DNA of 64,000 nt from Beijerinckiaceae bacterium (lineage in GTDB: Bacteria; Pseudomonadota; Alphaproteobacteria; Rhizobiales; Beijerinckiaceae). Below, one piece after another: positions 10,993-22,174 of the stretch. The notes beneath the pieces were generated by a model. It ran no database searches. It had not been told where the DNA came from and worked only from the letters and a program-made list of their open reading frames with translations. The stretch spans positions 1-64,000 of the forward strand of contig JALOTF010000006.1 of NCBI GenBank assembly GCA_025458025.1, given 5' to 3'. Positions within the stretch are counted from its first letter, which is position 1. Each line of letters begins with the position of its first letter. The position numbers and the translations under genes were made by a program.

Positions 10993-12633
10993 ATGGGCGG
11001 TTCGCTGCTTTCCGGCCCCGGTGATTACGAGGCGATCCGCTCTGCGTTTCGCTGGCCCGTGCTCGACCGGCTGAACATCGCGCGGGTCTGCTGCGATGAA
11101 TGGGCGGAGCGCGAACCGGCTCGCGCAGCGGTCATCGAGGTGGGGCCGGATTTCGCCCTCACCACCATGACCTATGGCGAAATGCGTCGCGAAGCAGAGA
11201 CGCTTGCGGCCGCCTTTGCCCGTGCGGGCCACGGCGTAGGCGATCGCATCGCGATTTTCCTGCCGCAGGGGCGGTTCGTGCCCATCGCGCATATGGCGAT
11301 CTACAAGCTTGGCGCCATTGCGGTGCCGCTGGCGGTTCTGTTCGGGCCGGAAGCCATCACCTATCGCGCTGCGGATGCCGGGGTGCGGCTCATCGTGACG
11401 GATCGCGCGGGGGCGTCGCGGCTGAACGCCTTGCGATCCGATATGCCGGCGGTCGAGACCATCCTCTCCATGGATGGCGAGGCGGAGGGCGCGGTGGCGC
11501 TCGCGCACTTCACGGAAGGCGCTGCCGAACGCTTCCCCACCCGCGACACGCACGCGGATGACCCCGCTTTGATGATCTACACCTCCGGCACCACGGGACA
11601 CCCCAAAGGGGCGCTCCATGCGCATCGCGTGCTGATCGGCCATCTGCCGGGGGTCGAGATGCACCATGATTTCCTGCCGCAACCCGGTGACCGGCTTTGG
11701 ACGCCCGGCGACTGGGCATGGGCGGGGGGATCGCTGAATGTGCTGCTGCCCGGCCTCTATTCCGGCGTGCCGGTGGTCGCCTGGGCCTTCCAGAAATTCG
11801 ATCCCGAGGCCGCCTTCGCGATGATGAATGTCGCGGGCGTGCGCAATGCCTTCATTCCGCCCACGGGTTTGCGGATGATGCGCAGCGTGGAGAACCCGCT
11901 GGAACGCTTCGGCCTCAACCTGCGCACGCTGGCTTCGGGCGGGGAATCGCTCGGCACACCCACCTTCGATTGGGGCCGGGAGGTGCTGAAGCTGCCGATC
12001 AACGAGTTCTACGGCCAGACCGAGTGCAATCTCGTGCTATCTGCCTCACGCGCCATGGGCGTGATGCGCCCGGGCATGATTGGCAAGCCGGTTCCCGGCC
12101 ATACGGTCGCGGTGATCCGTGACGATGGTTCGCTTTGTGATCCCGAGGAGCCGGGGCAGGTGGCCATCCGCCGGCCCGACCCCGTCATGTTCCTCGGCTA
12201 CTGGAACAAGCCGGAGGCCACGAAAGAGAAGTTCATCGGCGACTGGATGACCACGGGGGATCGCGGTTTCTGTGACGCCGAGGGCTATATCGGCTTCTTC
12301 GGTCGCGATGATGATGTGATCACCTCCGCCGGCTATCGCATTGGGCCGGTGGAGATCGAGGATTGCCTCATCAAGCACCCGGCCGTGGCGCTGGCGGCCG
12401 TGGTCGGCAAGCCCGATCCCCTGCGAACGGAGATCGTCACGGCCTTCCTCGTCCTGAAGCCAGGGCAGCAGCCAAGCCCGGCTTTGGCCGACGAGATCCG
12501 CGAGCATGTGCGCAAGCGGCTCTCCGCGCATGAATATCCGCGCGAAATTCACTTCATCGACGAGATGCCGCTGACGACCACCGGCAAGGTGATCCGCCGC
12601 ATTCTGCGCGACAGGCTGGCTTCAGCCGCTTGA
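10993..12633 (+). CDS. AMP-binding acyl-CoA synthetase
   Basis: MIYTSGTTGHPKGALHAHR, EFYGQTECNLV, TTGDRGFCDAEGYIGFFGRDDDVITSAGYRIGPVEIE, TGKVIRRILR. Confidence 0.93.
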   Translation: MGGSLLSGPGDYEAIRSAFRWPVLDRLNIARVCCDEWAEREPARAAVIEVGPDFALTTMTYGEMRREAETLAAAFARAGHGVGDRIAIFLPQGRFVPIAHMAIYKLGAIAVPLAVLFGPEAITYRAADAGVRLIVTDRAGASRLNALRSDMPAVETILSMDGEAEGAVALAHFTEGAAERFPTRDTHADDPALMIYTSGTTGHPKGALHAHRVLIGHLPGVEMHHDFLPQPGDRLWTPGDWAWAGGSLNVLLPGLYSGVPVVAWAFQKFDPEAAFAMMNVAGVRNAFIPPTGLRMMRSVENPLERFGLNLRTLASGGESLGTPTFDWGREVLKLPINEFYGQTECNLVLSASRAMGVMRPGMIGKPVPGHTVAVIRDDGSLCDPEEPGQVAIRRPDPVMFLGYWNKPEATKEKFIGDWMTTGDRGFCDAEGYIGFFGRDDDVITSAGYRIGPVEIEDCLIKHPAVALAAVVGKPDPLRTEIVTAFLVLKPGQQPSPALADEIREHVRKRLSAHEYPREIHFIDEMPLTTTGKVIRRILRDRLASAA

Positions 12634-13651
12634 ATTGTTGGTCAGCGCTTTCCAGAAGCCTTCGATGGTCTGGCGCACTTCGCCCTGCGCGATGATGACC
12701 AGCCGGGTGCGCCTGTCACGCGAGGGCCAACGCGCAAGGCGCTGAGGCGCATCGGCCACGGATTGCACGGCGTGGATGAGCATGGGCCGCTCTGGGTCGT
12801 CGGTCATGGCGATGAGGCCCTTGAGGCGCAGCAGCTTCGGCCCGAGCATCAGGCGCATCGCCTCGCGAAACACGGTCAGTTGCCCTTCCGTGACTTTCGC
12901 ATCCGAAACGAGGGCAAAGGCCTCGATCTCCGAACCATGCTGATTAGGGTCGTGCCCCGCGACATGGCTGCCGCCCTCATGCTCGCCAAGCCAAGCCAGA
13001 AGATCGGCATCTTCCAGCTTTTCGTGGCGGAATCGCGGGGTGGAGAGCGCCTCGGGTTGCAGGGCTGCCTCAGCCTCCAGCCACGGCGCGAAGGGGTTCA
13101 GCGCCTGCGTGGCGGCTCGCGTGGCGGTTATGGCCTCGGGCTTGGCGATATCTGCCTTCGTGAGGATCAGCGCATCGGCCAAAGCCACCTGCCGGCGTGC
13201 CTCGGCATGGCTGGCCAGCGTTTCCGCCCCATGCACGGCATCAACCAGCGTCAACCGCAGCGACGCGGAAGCGTTTGCCGAGATAGGGGTGCTGCAACAC
13301 CGCCTGCAAAATTGGCAGCGGGTCGGCTAGGCCAGTCGTCTCGATCACCACGCGGCGGAAAAAGCGGATGCGATCATTGTCGCGCCGGCGCAGCAGGTCT
13401 TCCAGCGTCGCCACGAGGTCACCGCGGATGGTGCAGCAGAGACAGCCCGCAGCCATCAGCAGCATGTCGCCCTGCGCTTCCTCGATCAGCAGGTGATCGA
13501 GCCCCACGGCCCCGAATTCATTGATGATGACGAGGGTATCTGCGAAGGCCGGATCCTTCAGCCACGCATTGAGGCGCGTGGTCTTTCCCGCGCCCAGAAA
13601 GCCCGTCAGAACAGTGAGCGGAATGGGCTCCAGTGGGTCGCGCGCGCTCAT
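12622..13651 (-). pseudogene. CobW/YjiA-family G3E GTPase split by a frameshift near 13250
   Basis: ORF 13241-13651 has GFLGAGKTT and the GCLCCTIRGDL metal motif; ORF 12622-13254 continues with TLVDAVHG...ILTKADIA and the C-terminal domain in another frame. Confidence 0.88.
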
Positions 13652-13664
13652 GCTGCCATCATCC

Positions 13665-14564
13665 TCAAGGGTCCTTGCTGCCCATGCGGATTTCTGCAGC
13701 GAGCGCCACGAGAATCAGCGCGACGCCCAGCGCCTGCACCGGCGTGAGAACCTCGCCAAGGAATAGCCCGGCCATCGCGATGGCGACTACCGGCTCGAAG
13801 AGGAACAGCAGCCCCGCGCGGTCGGCGCTGATCTTCTGCGCTGCCACGAGTTGCAGCCAATAGGCCAGCGCATAGGCTCCCATGGCCAAAGCGACGGCGA
13901 AAGGCGCGATCCCGACAGCCACGGAAGGGTCCACCGGCCCGCCTTGCAGCCACGCGAAGAGAAAGGCGAGCGGCCCCATGAAGGCCTGCGTCCAGAAGGC
14001 ATTGCGCAAGGGCGCGTTCGGCACATGGCTCGCCGTGATGAAGAGATAGGCGCAGGCAAAGGCCGCGCCGAGCGCGAAGAGCATGCCCTTCAGCGAAAGC
14101 CCTGCGAGCGATGGCCCCACCGCGGTCACCAGCCCGGCAAAAGCGACCACGAACACGCCCATCTGCACCCGCGAGATGCGCCGCCCCTCGATCCGCGAGG
14201 CCAGCACGATCACAAAAAGCGGGAACATGTAGAACAGCACCACCGCCATCGGCACGGGCAGGTGATCGACCGAGGAGAGGTAGAAAATGGCTGTCAGGCT
14301 TGCGCTGATGGAGAGGCGCAGGGTTGGCCCAACTTCGGCGGGTAGCAGGCGCAGACGCTCGCGCACGATGAAGGCCAGCACGACGAGCACAGGCAGAAAC
14401 CACGCCGCACGCCAGGCGATCAGATCAGCCCCCGGCATGCCCGCCTGCGAGGCCACACGCGCAGCCGGCACATTCGCGCCATAGAGCGCCGCACTGATCA
14501 GGGCGAGGCCGGTGCCGACACGCAGGGCGTGCCGGGCATCCCGAAAAACAGGCGAATCACTCAC
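13665..14564 (-). CDS. DMT/EamA-family transporter
   Basis: About 10 hydrophobic segments; AEVGPTLRLSISASLTAIFYLSSVDHLPVPMAVVLFYMFPLFV. Confidence 0.85.
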   Translation of the reverse strand: MSDSPVFRDARHALRVGTGLALISAALYGANVPAARVASQAGMPGADLIAWRAAWFLPVLVVLAFIVRERLRLLPAEVGPTLRLSISASLTAIFYLSSVDHLPVPMAVVLFYMFPLFVIVLASRIEGRRISRVQMGVFVVAFAGLVTAVGPSLAGLSLKGMLFALGAAFACAYLFITASHVPNAPLRNAFWTQAFMGPLAFLFAWLQGGPVDPSVAVGIAPFAVALAMGAYALAYWLQLVAAQKISADRAGLLFLFEPVVAIAMAGLFLGEVLTPVQALGVALILVALAAEIRMGSKDP

Positions 14565-16054
14565 GGCTGGCGGCTGGCATTCGCCGGTCGCTGCCGGGCA
14601 GGGGCTTGTGCAGCGGCCCTGGGCGGCTGCTTCTTCGCATCAGCCTTGGCCTTCGCGTCAGTCTTGGCCTTGGGATTGGCCTTCGCCTTGGCTGGTGTGA
14701 CTTTCTGCTTCGATTCCGATGCCGGTGCCACAGCCGCCGCCGGGCGGCGATTCGCGGGGCTGATTGCGGCCTGAGCACCCGGGCGCTGGCTGCCCGCATT
14801 CAGGCGACCGGGGGCGGTGATCGCGCCGGGAAGCGCCATCGGCGCGCCGGATGCACGCGTGGCGGGTTGCGCTGCAAAGGCGGTCGCCTGTGCCCGCTCT
14901 GCCGGCAGGCCGGGGCGGCGTGCCACGGCCGTGCTGCCCGGCGCCCGACCGAGATAGACCGGAATGGGCTCGGACAACGCGCGCGGGCCGAGTTGGATTG
15001 AATTACCGGAGCGCAGGCCCACGGCCATGGATTCCGAAGGCGCGCGCTGCATCATCACCAGCGCGCTGGGATTATCGGCATGGAGCTGCACGATGGCCGC
15101 ACCCGTGTCCTCGGTCTCGCTCGCGGGAGCAGCGCCCTTGCGGCAGATGTCCTGCCGGCGGTTGGGTGCCGTGGTCTCGAAGCTCGTGGTCAGCGTTTCA
15201 AGCGTGCGGCCATTGGTGGTCGAGCCCCAGCCGCGCCCGGCATTGAAACCCGAATCGAGCAATTGCGCGGCCTTCAGCGTGCGATCCGCGCCATTCGAGG
15301 CGCCGAGCACCACCGCAATGAGCGTGCGGCCGTTGCGTTGTGCCGCGCCCACGAGATTGAAGCCGGAGGCGCAGATGAAGCCGGTCTTCATGCCCATCGC
15401 GCCGGAATAGCGGCCCATGAGGCCGTTGGTGTTGTTGTAGACGCGGTTGCCGAGCTTCAGCGCGCCGATGCCCCAGAGATCGCCATGCTCAGGGAATTCG
15501 GTCAGCAGCGCGCGGGCGAGAATGGCGAGATCACGCGCGCTGGAATATTGCCGCGCATCTTCCCAGCCATGCGGGTTCACCCAGTTGCTCTCGCGCATGC
15601 CGATGCGGCGGGCCTCGCGGTTCATCATCGCCGCGAAGTTCTCGACCGTGCCGCCCACGCCCTCCGCCACCACGACCGCGATGTCGTTGGCGGATTTCAC
15701 CATCAGGAATTTCAGCGCGTTATCGAGCGTCACTTCCTGCCCCGGCTTCACGCCGATCTTGGACGGGCGCTGCTTCGAGGCGAGCGGGGAGACGACGATG
15801 GGTGTGTCGAGCGTGATGGCGCCGGTCTTCACCGCGCGCAACGCTACATAAGCGGTCATCAGCTTGGTGGTGGAAGCGGGATACCACGGCCGCGTGGCGT
15901 TATTTGCCTCGATTACCTCGCCGGTATCGGCATCGACCACGAGGGTGGGAACCATGGGGTTCTGTGCTTGCGCCGCACCCGACATCAAACCGAAAGCGAA
16001 AAGCGCCGGTGCAAGGCCAAGGCGCGCGAAGCGGGGAACGGAAAAGACCGGCAT
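14561..16054 (-). CDS. D-alanyl-D-alanine carboxypeptidase (serine-type) with Ala/Lys/Pro-rich C-terminal tail
   Basis: PASTTKLMTAYVAL (SxxK), VKSANDIAVVVAEGVGG (SxN), MKTGFICASG (KTG). Confidence 0.93.
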   Translation of the reverse strand: MPVFSVPRFARLGLAPALFAFGLMSGAAQAQNPMVPTLVVDADTGEVIEANNATRPWYPASTTKLMTAYVALRAVKTGAITLDTPIVVSPLASKQRPSKIGVKPGQEVTLDNALKFLMVKSANDIAVVVAEGVGGTVENFAAMMNREARRIGMRESNWVNPHGWEDARQYSSARDLAILARALLTEFPEHGDLWGIGALKLGNRVYNNTNGLMGRYSGAMGMKTGFICASGFNLVGAAQRNGRTLIAVVLGASNGADRTLKAAQLLDSGFNAGRGWGSTTNGRTLETLTTSFETTAPNRRQDICRKGAAPASETEDTGAAIVQLHADNPSALVMMQRAPSESMAVGLRSGNSIQLGPRALSEPIPVYLGRAPGSTAVARRPGLPAERAQATAFAAQPATRASGAPMALPGAITAPGRLNAGSQRPGAQAAISPANRRPAAAVAPASESKQKVTPAKAKANPKAKTDAKAKADAKKQPPRAAAQAPARQRPANASRQP

Positions 16055-16333
16055 GATGCGTCGACAAAACCTTGTGCGGAAAAGAGCCGGGTGAGGGCCC
16101 TTAAGCGACGAGAGAGGCGGAACAAATCACTCCACCCGGCTTATAGGCGCAATTTGCCTTCGCGAACAGCGAGGAAACCGCGCCGGGGATTTCTGCTCAC
16201 GAGAATATGGCGTTCCTCGGGCGGCTGTGCTTAAACATCGGGCAGAGCTGGTATACCACGCGCGACAAGACCGGCTGCAACCGCCGCACCAAGCGCGTGA
16301 CGCGACAAGAAGAACATCCCTGGAGGCAATCCC

Positions 16334-17497
16334 ATGAGCGCTGCCATCATCGGCTGGTCCCACACCACCTTCGGCAAGAAGGAGGAAAGTCTCGAGGAAC
16401 TGATCGTCACGGTCGCGCGCGATGCGCTGGCTCATGCAGGGCTTGCGGCGGAGGCCGTGGATGAAATCTATCTCGGGCATTTCAATGCGGGTTTCTCGCC
16501 GCAGGATTTCACGGCCTCGCTCATCCTGCAGGCTGATCCGGCCCTGCGCTTCAAGCCGACGACGCGGGTCGAGAATGCCTGCGCCACGGGTTCGGCGGCG
16601 GTGCATCAGGCTGCGAAGGCCATCGCCGCCAAGGCCGCGAAAGTCACGCTCGTCGTGGGCGTGGAGCAGATGACGCGCACACCGGGCCCGGAGATCGGCG
16701 CGAACCTGCTGAAGGCCTCCTACCTGCCGGAAGATGGCGATACGCCGGCCGGCTTCGCCGGCGTGTTCGGCAAGATCGCCGGGGGCTATTTCCAGCGCTA
16801 CGGCGACCAATCCGATGCGCTTGCGAAGATTGCCGCCAAGAACCACAAGAATGGGGTCTCGAACCCCTATGCGCAGATGCGCAAGGATCTGGGCTTCGAA
16901 TTCTGCCGCAACGAGAGCGACAAGAACCCGTTCGTGGCGGGCCCGCTGAAGCGCACGGATTGCTCGCTTGTTTCCGACGGCGCGGCGGCTCTGGTGATCG
17001 CCGATGTGGAAACCGCGATGCAGGCCAAACGTGCGGTGATGCTGCGCAGCCTCGCCCATGTTCAGGATTTCCTGCCGATGTCGAAGCGCGACATCATCGC
17101 CTTCGAAGGCTGCGCGATGGCCTGGAAGAAGGCGCTGTCGCAGGCCAAGCTCACGCTGGATGACCTCTCCTTCGTCGAGACGCATGATTGCTTCACCATC
17201 GCCGAGCTCATCGAATACGAGGCGATGGGGCTCACCAGGCCCGGCGAGGGGCATCGCGCCATCGCCGAGGGTTGGACGGAGAAGACGGGCAAGCTACCGG
17301 TGAATGCCTCCGGAGGGCTCAAATCAAAGGGCCATCCGATTGGTGCGACCGGCGTTTCCATGCATGCGCTGACGGCCATGCAGCTCTGCGGCGAAGCGGG
17401 CGACATGCAGATCCGCGATGCAAAACTCGGTGGCATCTTCAATATGGGCGGTGCGGCGGTTGCGAATTACGTCTCGATTCTCGAACGCATCCGCTGA
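16334..17497 (+). CDS. Acetyl-CoA acetyltransferase / thiolase-family protein
   Basis: VENACATGSAAVHQAAKAI, NASGGLKSKGHPIGATGVSM. Confidence 0.92.
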   Translation: MSAAIIGWSHTTFGKKEESLEELIVTVARDALAHAGLAAEAVDEIYLGHFNAGFSPQDFTASLILQADPALRFKPTTRVENACATGSAAVHQAAKAIAAKAAKVTLVVGVEQMTRTPGPEIGANLLKASYLPEDGDTPAGFAGVFGKIAGGYFQRYGDQSDALAKIAAKNHKNGVSNPYAQMRKDLGFEFCRNESDKNPFVAGPLKRTDCSLVSDGAAALVIADVETAMQAKRAVMLRSLAHVQDFLPMSKRDIIAFEGCAMAWKKALSQAKLTLDDLSFVETHDCFTIAELIEYEAMGLTRPGEGHRAIAEGWTEKTGKLPVNASGGLKSKGHPIGATGVSMHALTAMQLCGEAGDMQIRDAKLGGIFNMGGAAVANYVSILERIR

Positions 17498-17509
17498 TCG
17501 ATACTGCCG

Positions 17510-18730
17510 ATGACCAGCGTTTTCTCGCCCGCACGGCGGCGCGCGGTGTTCGCCGCTGCCTCGACCGGTTACATCCTCAGCCAGTTCTTCCGCTCCTTCC
17601 TGACGGTCGTGGTGGATGAACTCTCGCGCGATCTCGCCATCGGCCCGAAGGAATTCGGGGCGCTCGGCGCGGCCTGGTTTTTTGGCTTCGCGGCCCTGCA
17701 GATCCCGGTCGGCATATGGCTTGATCGTTATGGCCCGCGTCGCACCACCGCGGTGATGATGGCGCTCGCGGTTGTCGGAGCGGTTCTGTTCTCGCAGGCC
17801 ACGAGTTTCTGGACCGCCGCGACCGGCATGGCGCTGATTGGCGTGGGGTGCGCGCCGATCCTCATGGGCGCGCTCTATTTCTTCGGCCGCACGGAAGAGC
17901 CGCAGCGCTTTGCGGCGTTGGCCTCGGTATTTCTCGGCGTTGGTCTCCTTGGCGGGTTGTTGGCGGCGGCTCCGCTCGCCTATCTCGTCTCGCTCATCGG
18001 CTGGCGGATGGCTTTCCTGCTGATGGCGGGCGTGACTTTGGGTTCGCTGCTGCTGATCGCTGTCGTGATGCGCGATCCGCCCCGCGCCGAGCAATCGAGC
18101 GAGGGCGGCTCGATGATCGAGGCCTTCCTCACGCTGCTCAAATCACCGGGCATGTTGCCGATCCTTGTGATGAGCCTCGTTGTCTCCGGCGCGGTCTGGA
18201 CCGAGCGTTCGCTCTGGGTCGGGCCGTTCTTCGGCGAGGCGCATGGGCTGGCGGCACTCGATCGCAGCCAGATTGCACTGGCGATGGGCGTGGGCATGAC
18301 GCTCTGCGCGCTGCTGGCCGGGCCCATCGCGGGGAAGCTCGGACAGCCGAAATATGTGTCGCTCGGTGGCACAATCGTTGCCGGAAGCGGCTTCATGGCT
18401 CTGGCCTTCTGGCCGATGGCCCCTTTGCCTTTTGCGATTCTCTTCACAATCCAGATCGGGCTTTTTGGCGCGACCTATGCCGTGATGGTGGGCCATGCGC
18501 GGCTTTTCATGCCGGCGGAGGTGCTGGGGCGGGGCATCACGCTTGTGAATTTCATCAACATCCTCGGCACGGGGCTGATGCAATATGTCTCGGGCGCGAT
18601 GGTTGCGCATTGGAAGGCGCAGGGCCTTGCGGCGCCGGCGGTCTATTCCAACCTGCACCTGATGTTTGGCGCGCTGATGCTCACGGGCGCGATCGTTTAC
18701 AGCTTCGCGCCGGCCAAGCCGAAGGCGTGA
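17510..18730 (+). CDS. MFS transporter
   Basis: 12-TM pattern; GIWLDRYGPRRTTAVMM motif A-like. Confidence 0.87.
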   Translation: MTSVFSPARRRAVFAAASTGYILSQFFRSFLTVVVDELSRDLAIGPKEFGALGAAWFFGFAALQIPVGIWLDRYGPRRTTAVMMALAVVGAVLFSQATSFWTAATGMALIGVGCAPILMGALYFFGRTEEPQRFAALASVFLGVGLLGGLLAAAPLAYLVSLIGWRMAFLLMAGVTLGSLLLIAVVMRDPPRAEQSSEGGSMIEAFLTLLKSPGMLPILVMSLVVSGAVWTERSLWVGPFFGEAHGLAALDRSQIALAMGVGMTLCALLAGPIAGKLGQPKYVSLGGTIVAGSGFMALAFWPMAPLPFAILFTIQIGLFGATYAVMVGHARLFMPAEVLGRGITLVNFINILGTGLMQYVSGAMVAHWKAQGLAAPAVYSNLHLMFGALMLTGAIVYSFAPAKPKA

Positions 18731-18733
18731 TGC

Positions 18734-20032
18734 TTACTCTTCGCCCGCATCCCGGCGGGTGAAGAGCAGCTTGTCGATGCGGCGGCCATCCATGTCGACG
18801 ATTTCCAGCCGCCACGCGCCGAATTCCGCGATGTCGCCCTCGCGCGGGATACGGCCGAACACCTCCAGGGCGAGGCCCGCGACCGTGTGGAAGCGCGCAT
18901 CCGATGGCACAGCGATGTCGAGCGCCGATTCCAGCGCGCTGATCTCGGTGCGCCCATCCACCAGCGAACTGCCATCGGCCCGCGCGATGATGTGGCGGGT
19001 CTCGGTATCGTGCTCCTCCGGAATGTCGCCGGTGATGGCTTCCAGCACGTCGGTTAGCGTCACCACGCCTTCGAAGGTGCCGAATTCATCGAGCACGAAG
19101 GCGAAATGGTTGCGCTTCTCGCGGAACAGCTCCAGCACATCGAGGACGGAGGAGGAATCCGGCACGAAAACCGGTTCGCGCACGCTTTTCTCGATATCGA
19201 GTGGCTTGCCCTCCAGAAGCTGATCCAGCAGGTCCTTCTTGTGCACGAAGCCGAGCGGCTCATCGATGGAATTGCCCTTGGCGATGACCACGCGGCTATA
19301 GGGGCACTGGCGCAATTCCGCGCGCGCCACCTTCGGGTCATCGGCAACATCGATCCAGTAGACCGCCGAGCGGCGGGTCATGATCTGCGTCACCGGGCGC
19401 TCGGCTAGGCCGATCACCTCCTGCACCATGGCCTGTTCTGCGGGATCGATGATGCCGGATTGCGTGCCTTCCTCCAGCATCGTCTCGACTTCTTCTTCCG
19501 TCACGCGGCTGTCGCGCTCCTGCCGGATGCGCAAGGTGCGCAGAATGAGGGCGGTAGAGGCCGAGAGCAGATGCACGAAGGGCCGCGTGACCAGGGCCAC
19601 AAAGCCCAGCGGGCGCGCGACACGCGCGGCAATCGCTTCCGGATGCGCCAGCGCGATGCGCTTCGGAACCAGTTCGCCCAACACGATGGAGAGGAAGGTG
19701 ATGCCGAGAATGACGATTCCATAGCCGATGGGCTCGGCATAGGTATCGATCAGTGGGACATCCGATAGCGCATCGCCGAGCTTCAGGCCGAGGGTCGCGG
19801 TGCCGAAGGCGCCCGAGATGATGCCCACCAGCGTGATGCCGATCTGCACCGAGGAGAGGAAGCGCGAGGGCTCCTGCGCCAACTCCGCAGCCTTGTGCGC
19901 ACCCGAATCCCCCGCTTCGGCCATGGCTTCAAGGCGAGCTTTCCGCGCGGAAACGATCGCCATCTCCGACATGGAGAAGAAGCCGTTCAGTAGCGTGAGG
20001 CCCAGAACGACCAGAATTTCAAAGAGTAACAT
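18734..20032 (-). CDS. Hemolysin/CNNM-CorC family protein (DUF21-CBS-CorC_HlyC)
   Basis: GFFSMSEMAIVSARKARLEAMAEAGDSGAHKAAEL, TEEEVETMLEEGTQSGIIDPAEQAMV, FAFVLDEFGTFEGVVTLTDVLEAITGDIPEE. Confidence 0.93.
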   Translation of the reverse strand: MLLFEILVVLGLTLLNGFFSMSEMAIVSARKARLEAMAEAGDSGAHKAAELAQEPSRFLSSVQIGITLVGIISGAFGTATLGLKLGDALSDVPLIDTYAEPIGYGIVILGITFLSIVLGELVPKRIALAHPEAIAARVARPLGFVALVTRPFVHLLSASTALILRTLRIRQERDSRVTEEEVETMLEEGTQSGIIDPAEQAMVQEVIGLAERPVTQIMTRRSAVYWIDVADDPKVARAELRQCPYSRVVIAKGNSIDEPLGFVHKKDLLDQLLEGKPLDIEKSVREPVFVPDSSSVLDVLELFREKRNHFAFVLDEFGTFEGVVTLTDVLEAITGDIPEEHDTETRHIIARADGSSLVDGRTEISALESALDIAVPSDARFHTVAGLALEVFGRIPREGDIAEFGAWRLEIVDMDGRRIDKLLFTRRDAGEE

Positions 20033-20125
20033 CGGCTCGAAGGGTTGCGTTTGCGCCCGGGTTTACCCCGGATTGCGCCTGTTCTTCACCATGAAGGCGG
20101 CGGAAAGTCCAGCCCCGAGGGTGTC

Positions 20126-20392
20126 TCAGGGCTCCGCGCTGCTGCGCGCGACCACCGCGAGGGCGTGCAGGCCGGTCTCGAATTCCGGCGCGAGCAGGGC
20201 GTTCACACGGCGATGCCGCTCCACGCGCGACAGGCCATCGAAAGCCTTGGCGCGGATGATGACGCGGTAATGCGTCTCGCCACCCTCGCGCCAACCGGAA
20301 TGGCCGTGGTGCTGATGGCTTTCGTCGATCACCTCGAGCGATATCGGCTCGAGGCTCGAAAGAAGGGTTTGGATGCGCTCCTGCCTGCTCAT
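20126..20392 (-). CDS. bolA: BolA-family protein
   Basis: MSRQERIQTLLSSLEPISLEVIDESHQHHGHSGWREGGETHYRV...F..LSRVERHRRVNALL. Confidence 0.93.
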   Translation of the reverse strand: MSRQERIQTLLSSLEPISLEVIDESHQHHGHSGWREGGETHYRVIIRAKAFDGLSRVERHRRVNALLAPEFETGLHALAVVARSSAEP

Positions 20393-20494
20393 GCTTGGCG
20401 TGTAGCCCGGCAGGCCATGCGGGATCAAGCCGGCAGGTTTGAGTGTGAGCGCCGCTTGCCGGGTGGGGTGGGTTTCCCCTATCTATGGGGGTTC

Positions 20495-21100
20495 ATGAAT
20501 CTGAACTCGCCCCTTTTCGACAAGGTTCGCACCCGGCCCGTGGCGGAGGAAGCCCGGACCGACGAGGCGCGCCTGTGCCAGCACCCCGGTTGCGCGCGCA
20601 AAGGCGAGCATCGCGCGCCACGCGGACGCGACTATGAGGGGCAGTACCTGTTCTTCTGCCTCGACCATGTTCGCGAGTACAACCAGACCTACAATTACTT
20701 CAATGGCATGTCGGATGATGCCGTGCAGGCCTACATGAAGGATGCCCTCACCGGCCATCGCCCCACCTGGCAGAGCGGCGTGAATGGCGCGCCCGATCCC
20801 GGCACGACCTCCAAGATCGATTCGGCCGCCATCTTGCGCGAGCGCATCGAGAGATTGCGCCGGATGCGCCAGGAGGCCGCAGCCGAAAGCAAGCGCGTGC
20901 GGGTTGGCAAGGCGGCGATGAAGGCCTTGGAATTGTTGGGGCTTGACGAAACCGCCGACAAGGCGTTGGTGCGTCGTCGCTTCAAGGAAATGGCCAAGCG
21001 CCTCCATCCCGACCTCAATGAGGGGGACAGGTCGCGCGAGGACAAATTGCGCGCGATTATCGATGCCTATAACTACTTGAAGTCGGTCGGCCTCGCCTGA
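20495..21100 (+). CDS. J-domain (DnaJ-like) molecular chaperone
   Basis: LLGLDETADKALVRRRFKEMAKRLHPDLNEGDRSREDKLRAIIDAYNYLKS (HPD). Confidence 0.9.
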   Translation: MNLNSPLFDKVRTRPVAEEARTDEARLCQHPGCARKGEHRAPRGRDYEGQYLFFCLDHVREYNQTYNYFNGMSDDAVQAYMKDALTGHRPTWQSGVNGAPDPGTTSKIDSAAILRERIERLRRMRQEAAAESKRVRVGKAAMKALELLGLDETADKALVRRRFKEMAKRLHPDLNEGDRSREDKLRAIIDAYNYLKSVGLA

Positions 21101-21160
21101 GGGCTGATTCTAACGTTTCCACGAACACGGCGGCCCCGCCGGGGTGGCCGGAGGTGATGA

Positions 21161-22168
21161 ATGTCTGTGACGGCCCTTGCGAGCGCAAACCCGGCGGATG
21201 CCATTCCTGCCGAGCCGGATACCATGGTCAGCGCCAAGGCGCTGTTCGGCATCGAAACCGAGATGCAGGTTCCGGCCTATTCGAAAACCTCCGAGAATGT
21301 GCCGGAGACGGATCCGGATTACCTCTTTGATCGCGACACCACGCTCGCGATCCTTGCGGGATTTGCCTTCAACCGTCGCGTGATGGTGACGGGCTATCAC
21401 GGCACGGGCAAATCGACGCATATCGAGCAGGTCGCGGCGCGCCTCAACTGGCCCTGTATCCGCGTGAACCTCGACAGCCATGTGAGCCGCATCGATCTCG
21501 TCGGCAAGGATGCGATCGTGCTCAAAGAGGGCAAGCAGATCACCGAGTTCAAGGACGGTATTCTGCCTTGGGCCTATCAGCGCAACATCGCGCTCGTCTT
21601 CGACGAATATGATGCCGGTCGCCCGGACGTGATGTTCGTGATCCAGCGCGTGCTGGAATCGTCGGGCCGCCTGACGCTGCTCGATCAGAGCCGCGTCATT
21701 CGCCCGCACAAGGCGTTCCGCCTATTCGCGACCGCCAACACGGTTGGCCTTGGCGATACCTCGGGCCTCTATCACGGCACGCAGCAGATCAATCAGGCGC
21801 AGATGGACCGCTGGTCCATCGTGACGGTGCTGAACTACCTCGCCCATGACAAGGAAGTGGATATCGTTCTCTCTAAGGCGAAGCATTACCAGAACAAGGA
21901 AGGCCGCGAGACCGTGAACCGCATGGTGCGCGTGGCGGACCTCACCCGTCAGGCCTTCATGAATGGCGAGCTTTCCACCGTCATGTCGCCCCGCACGGTG
22001 ATCACCTGGGCGGAAAACGCCGCGATCTTCGGCGATCTCGGCATGGCTTTCCGGCTCACCTTCCTCAACAAGTGCGACGAACTCGAGCGTCAGCTGGTGG
22101 CGGAGTTCTACCAGCGGTCCTTCGGCGTGGAATTGAAGGAAAGCGCGGTCAATGTCGCGCTGAGCTGA
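21161..22168 (+). CDS. cobS: Cobaltochelatase subunit CobS
   Basis: MoxR-like AAA+ ATPase: [44 protein letters not shown]; pairs with cobT downstream. Confidence 0.95.
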   Translation: MSVTALASANPADAIPAEPDTMVSAKALFGIETEMQVPAYSKTSENVPETDPDYLFDRDTTLAILAGFAFNRRVMVTGYHGTGKSTHIEQVAARLNWPCIRVNLDSHVSRIDLVGKDAIVLKEGKQITEFKDGILPWAYQRNIALVFDEYDAGRPDVMFVIQRVLESSGRLTLLDQSRVIRPHKAFRLFATANTVGLGDTSGLYHGTQQINQAQMDRWSIVTVLNYLAHDKEVDIVLSKAKHYQNKEGRETVNRMVRVADLTRQAFMNGELSTVMSPRTVITWAENAAIFGDLGMAFRLTFLNKCDELERQLVAEFYQRSFGVELKESAVNVALS

Positions 22169-22174
22169 GGCCGG

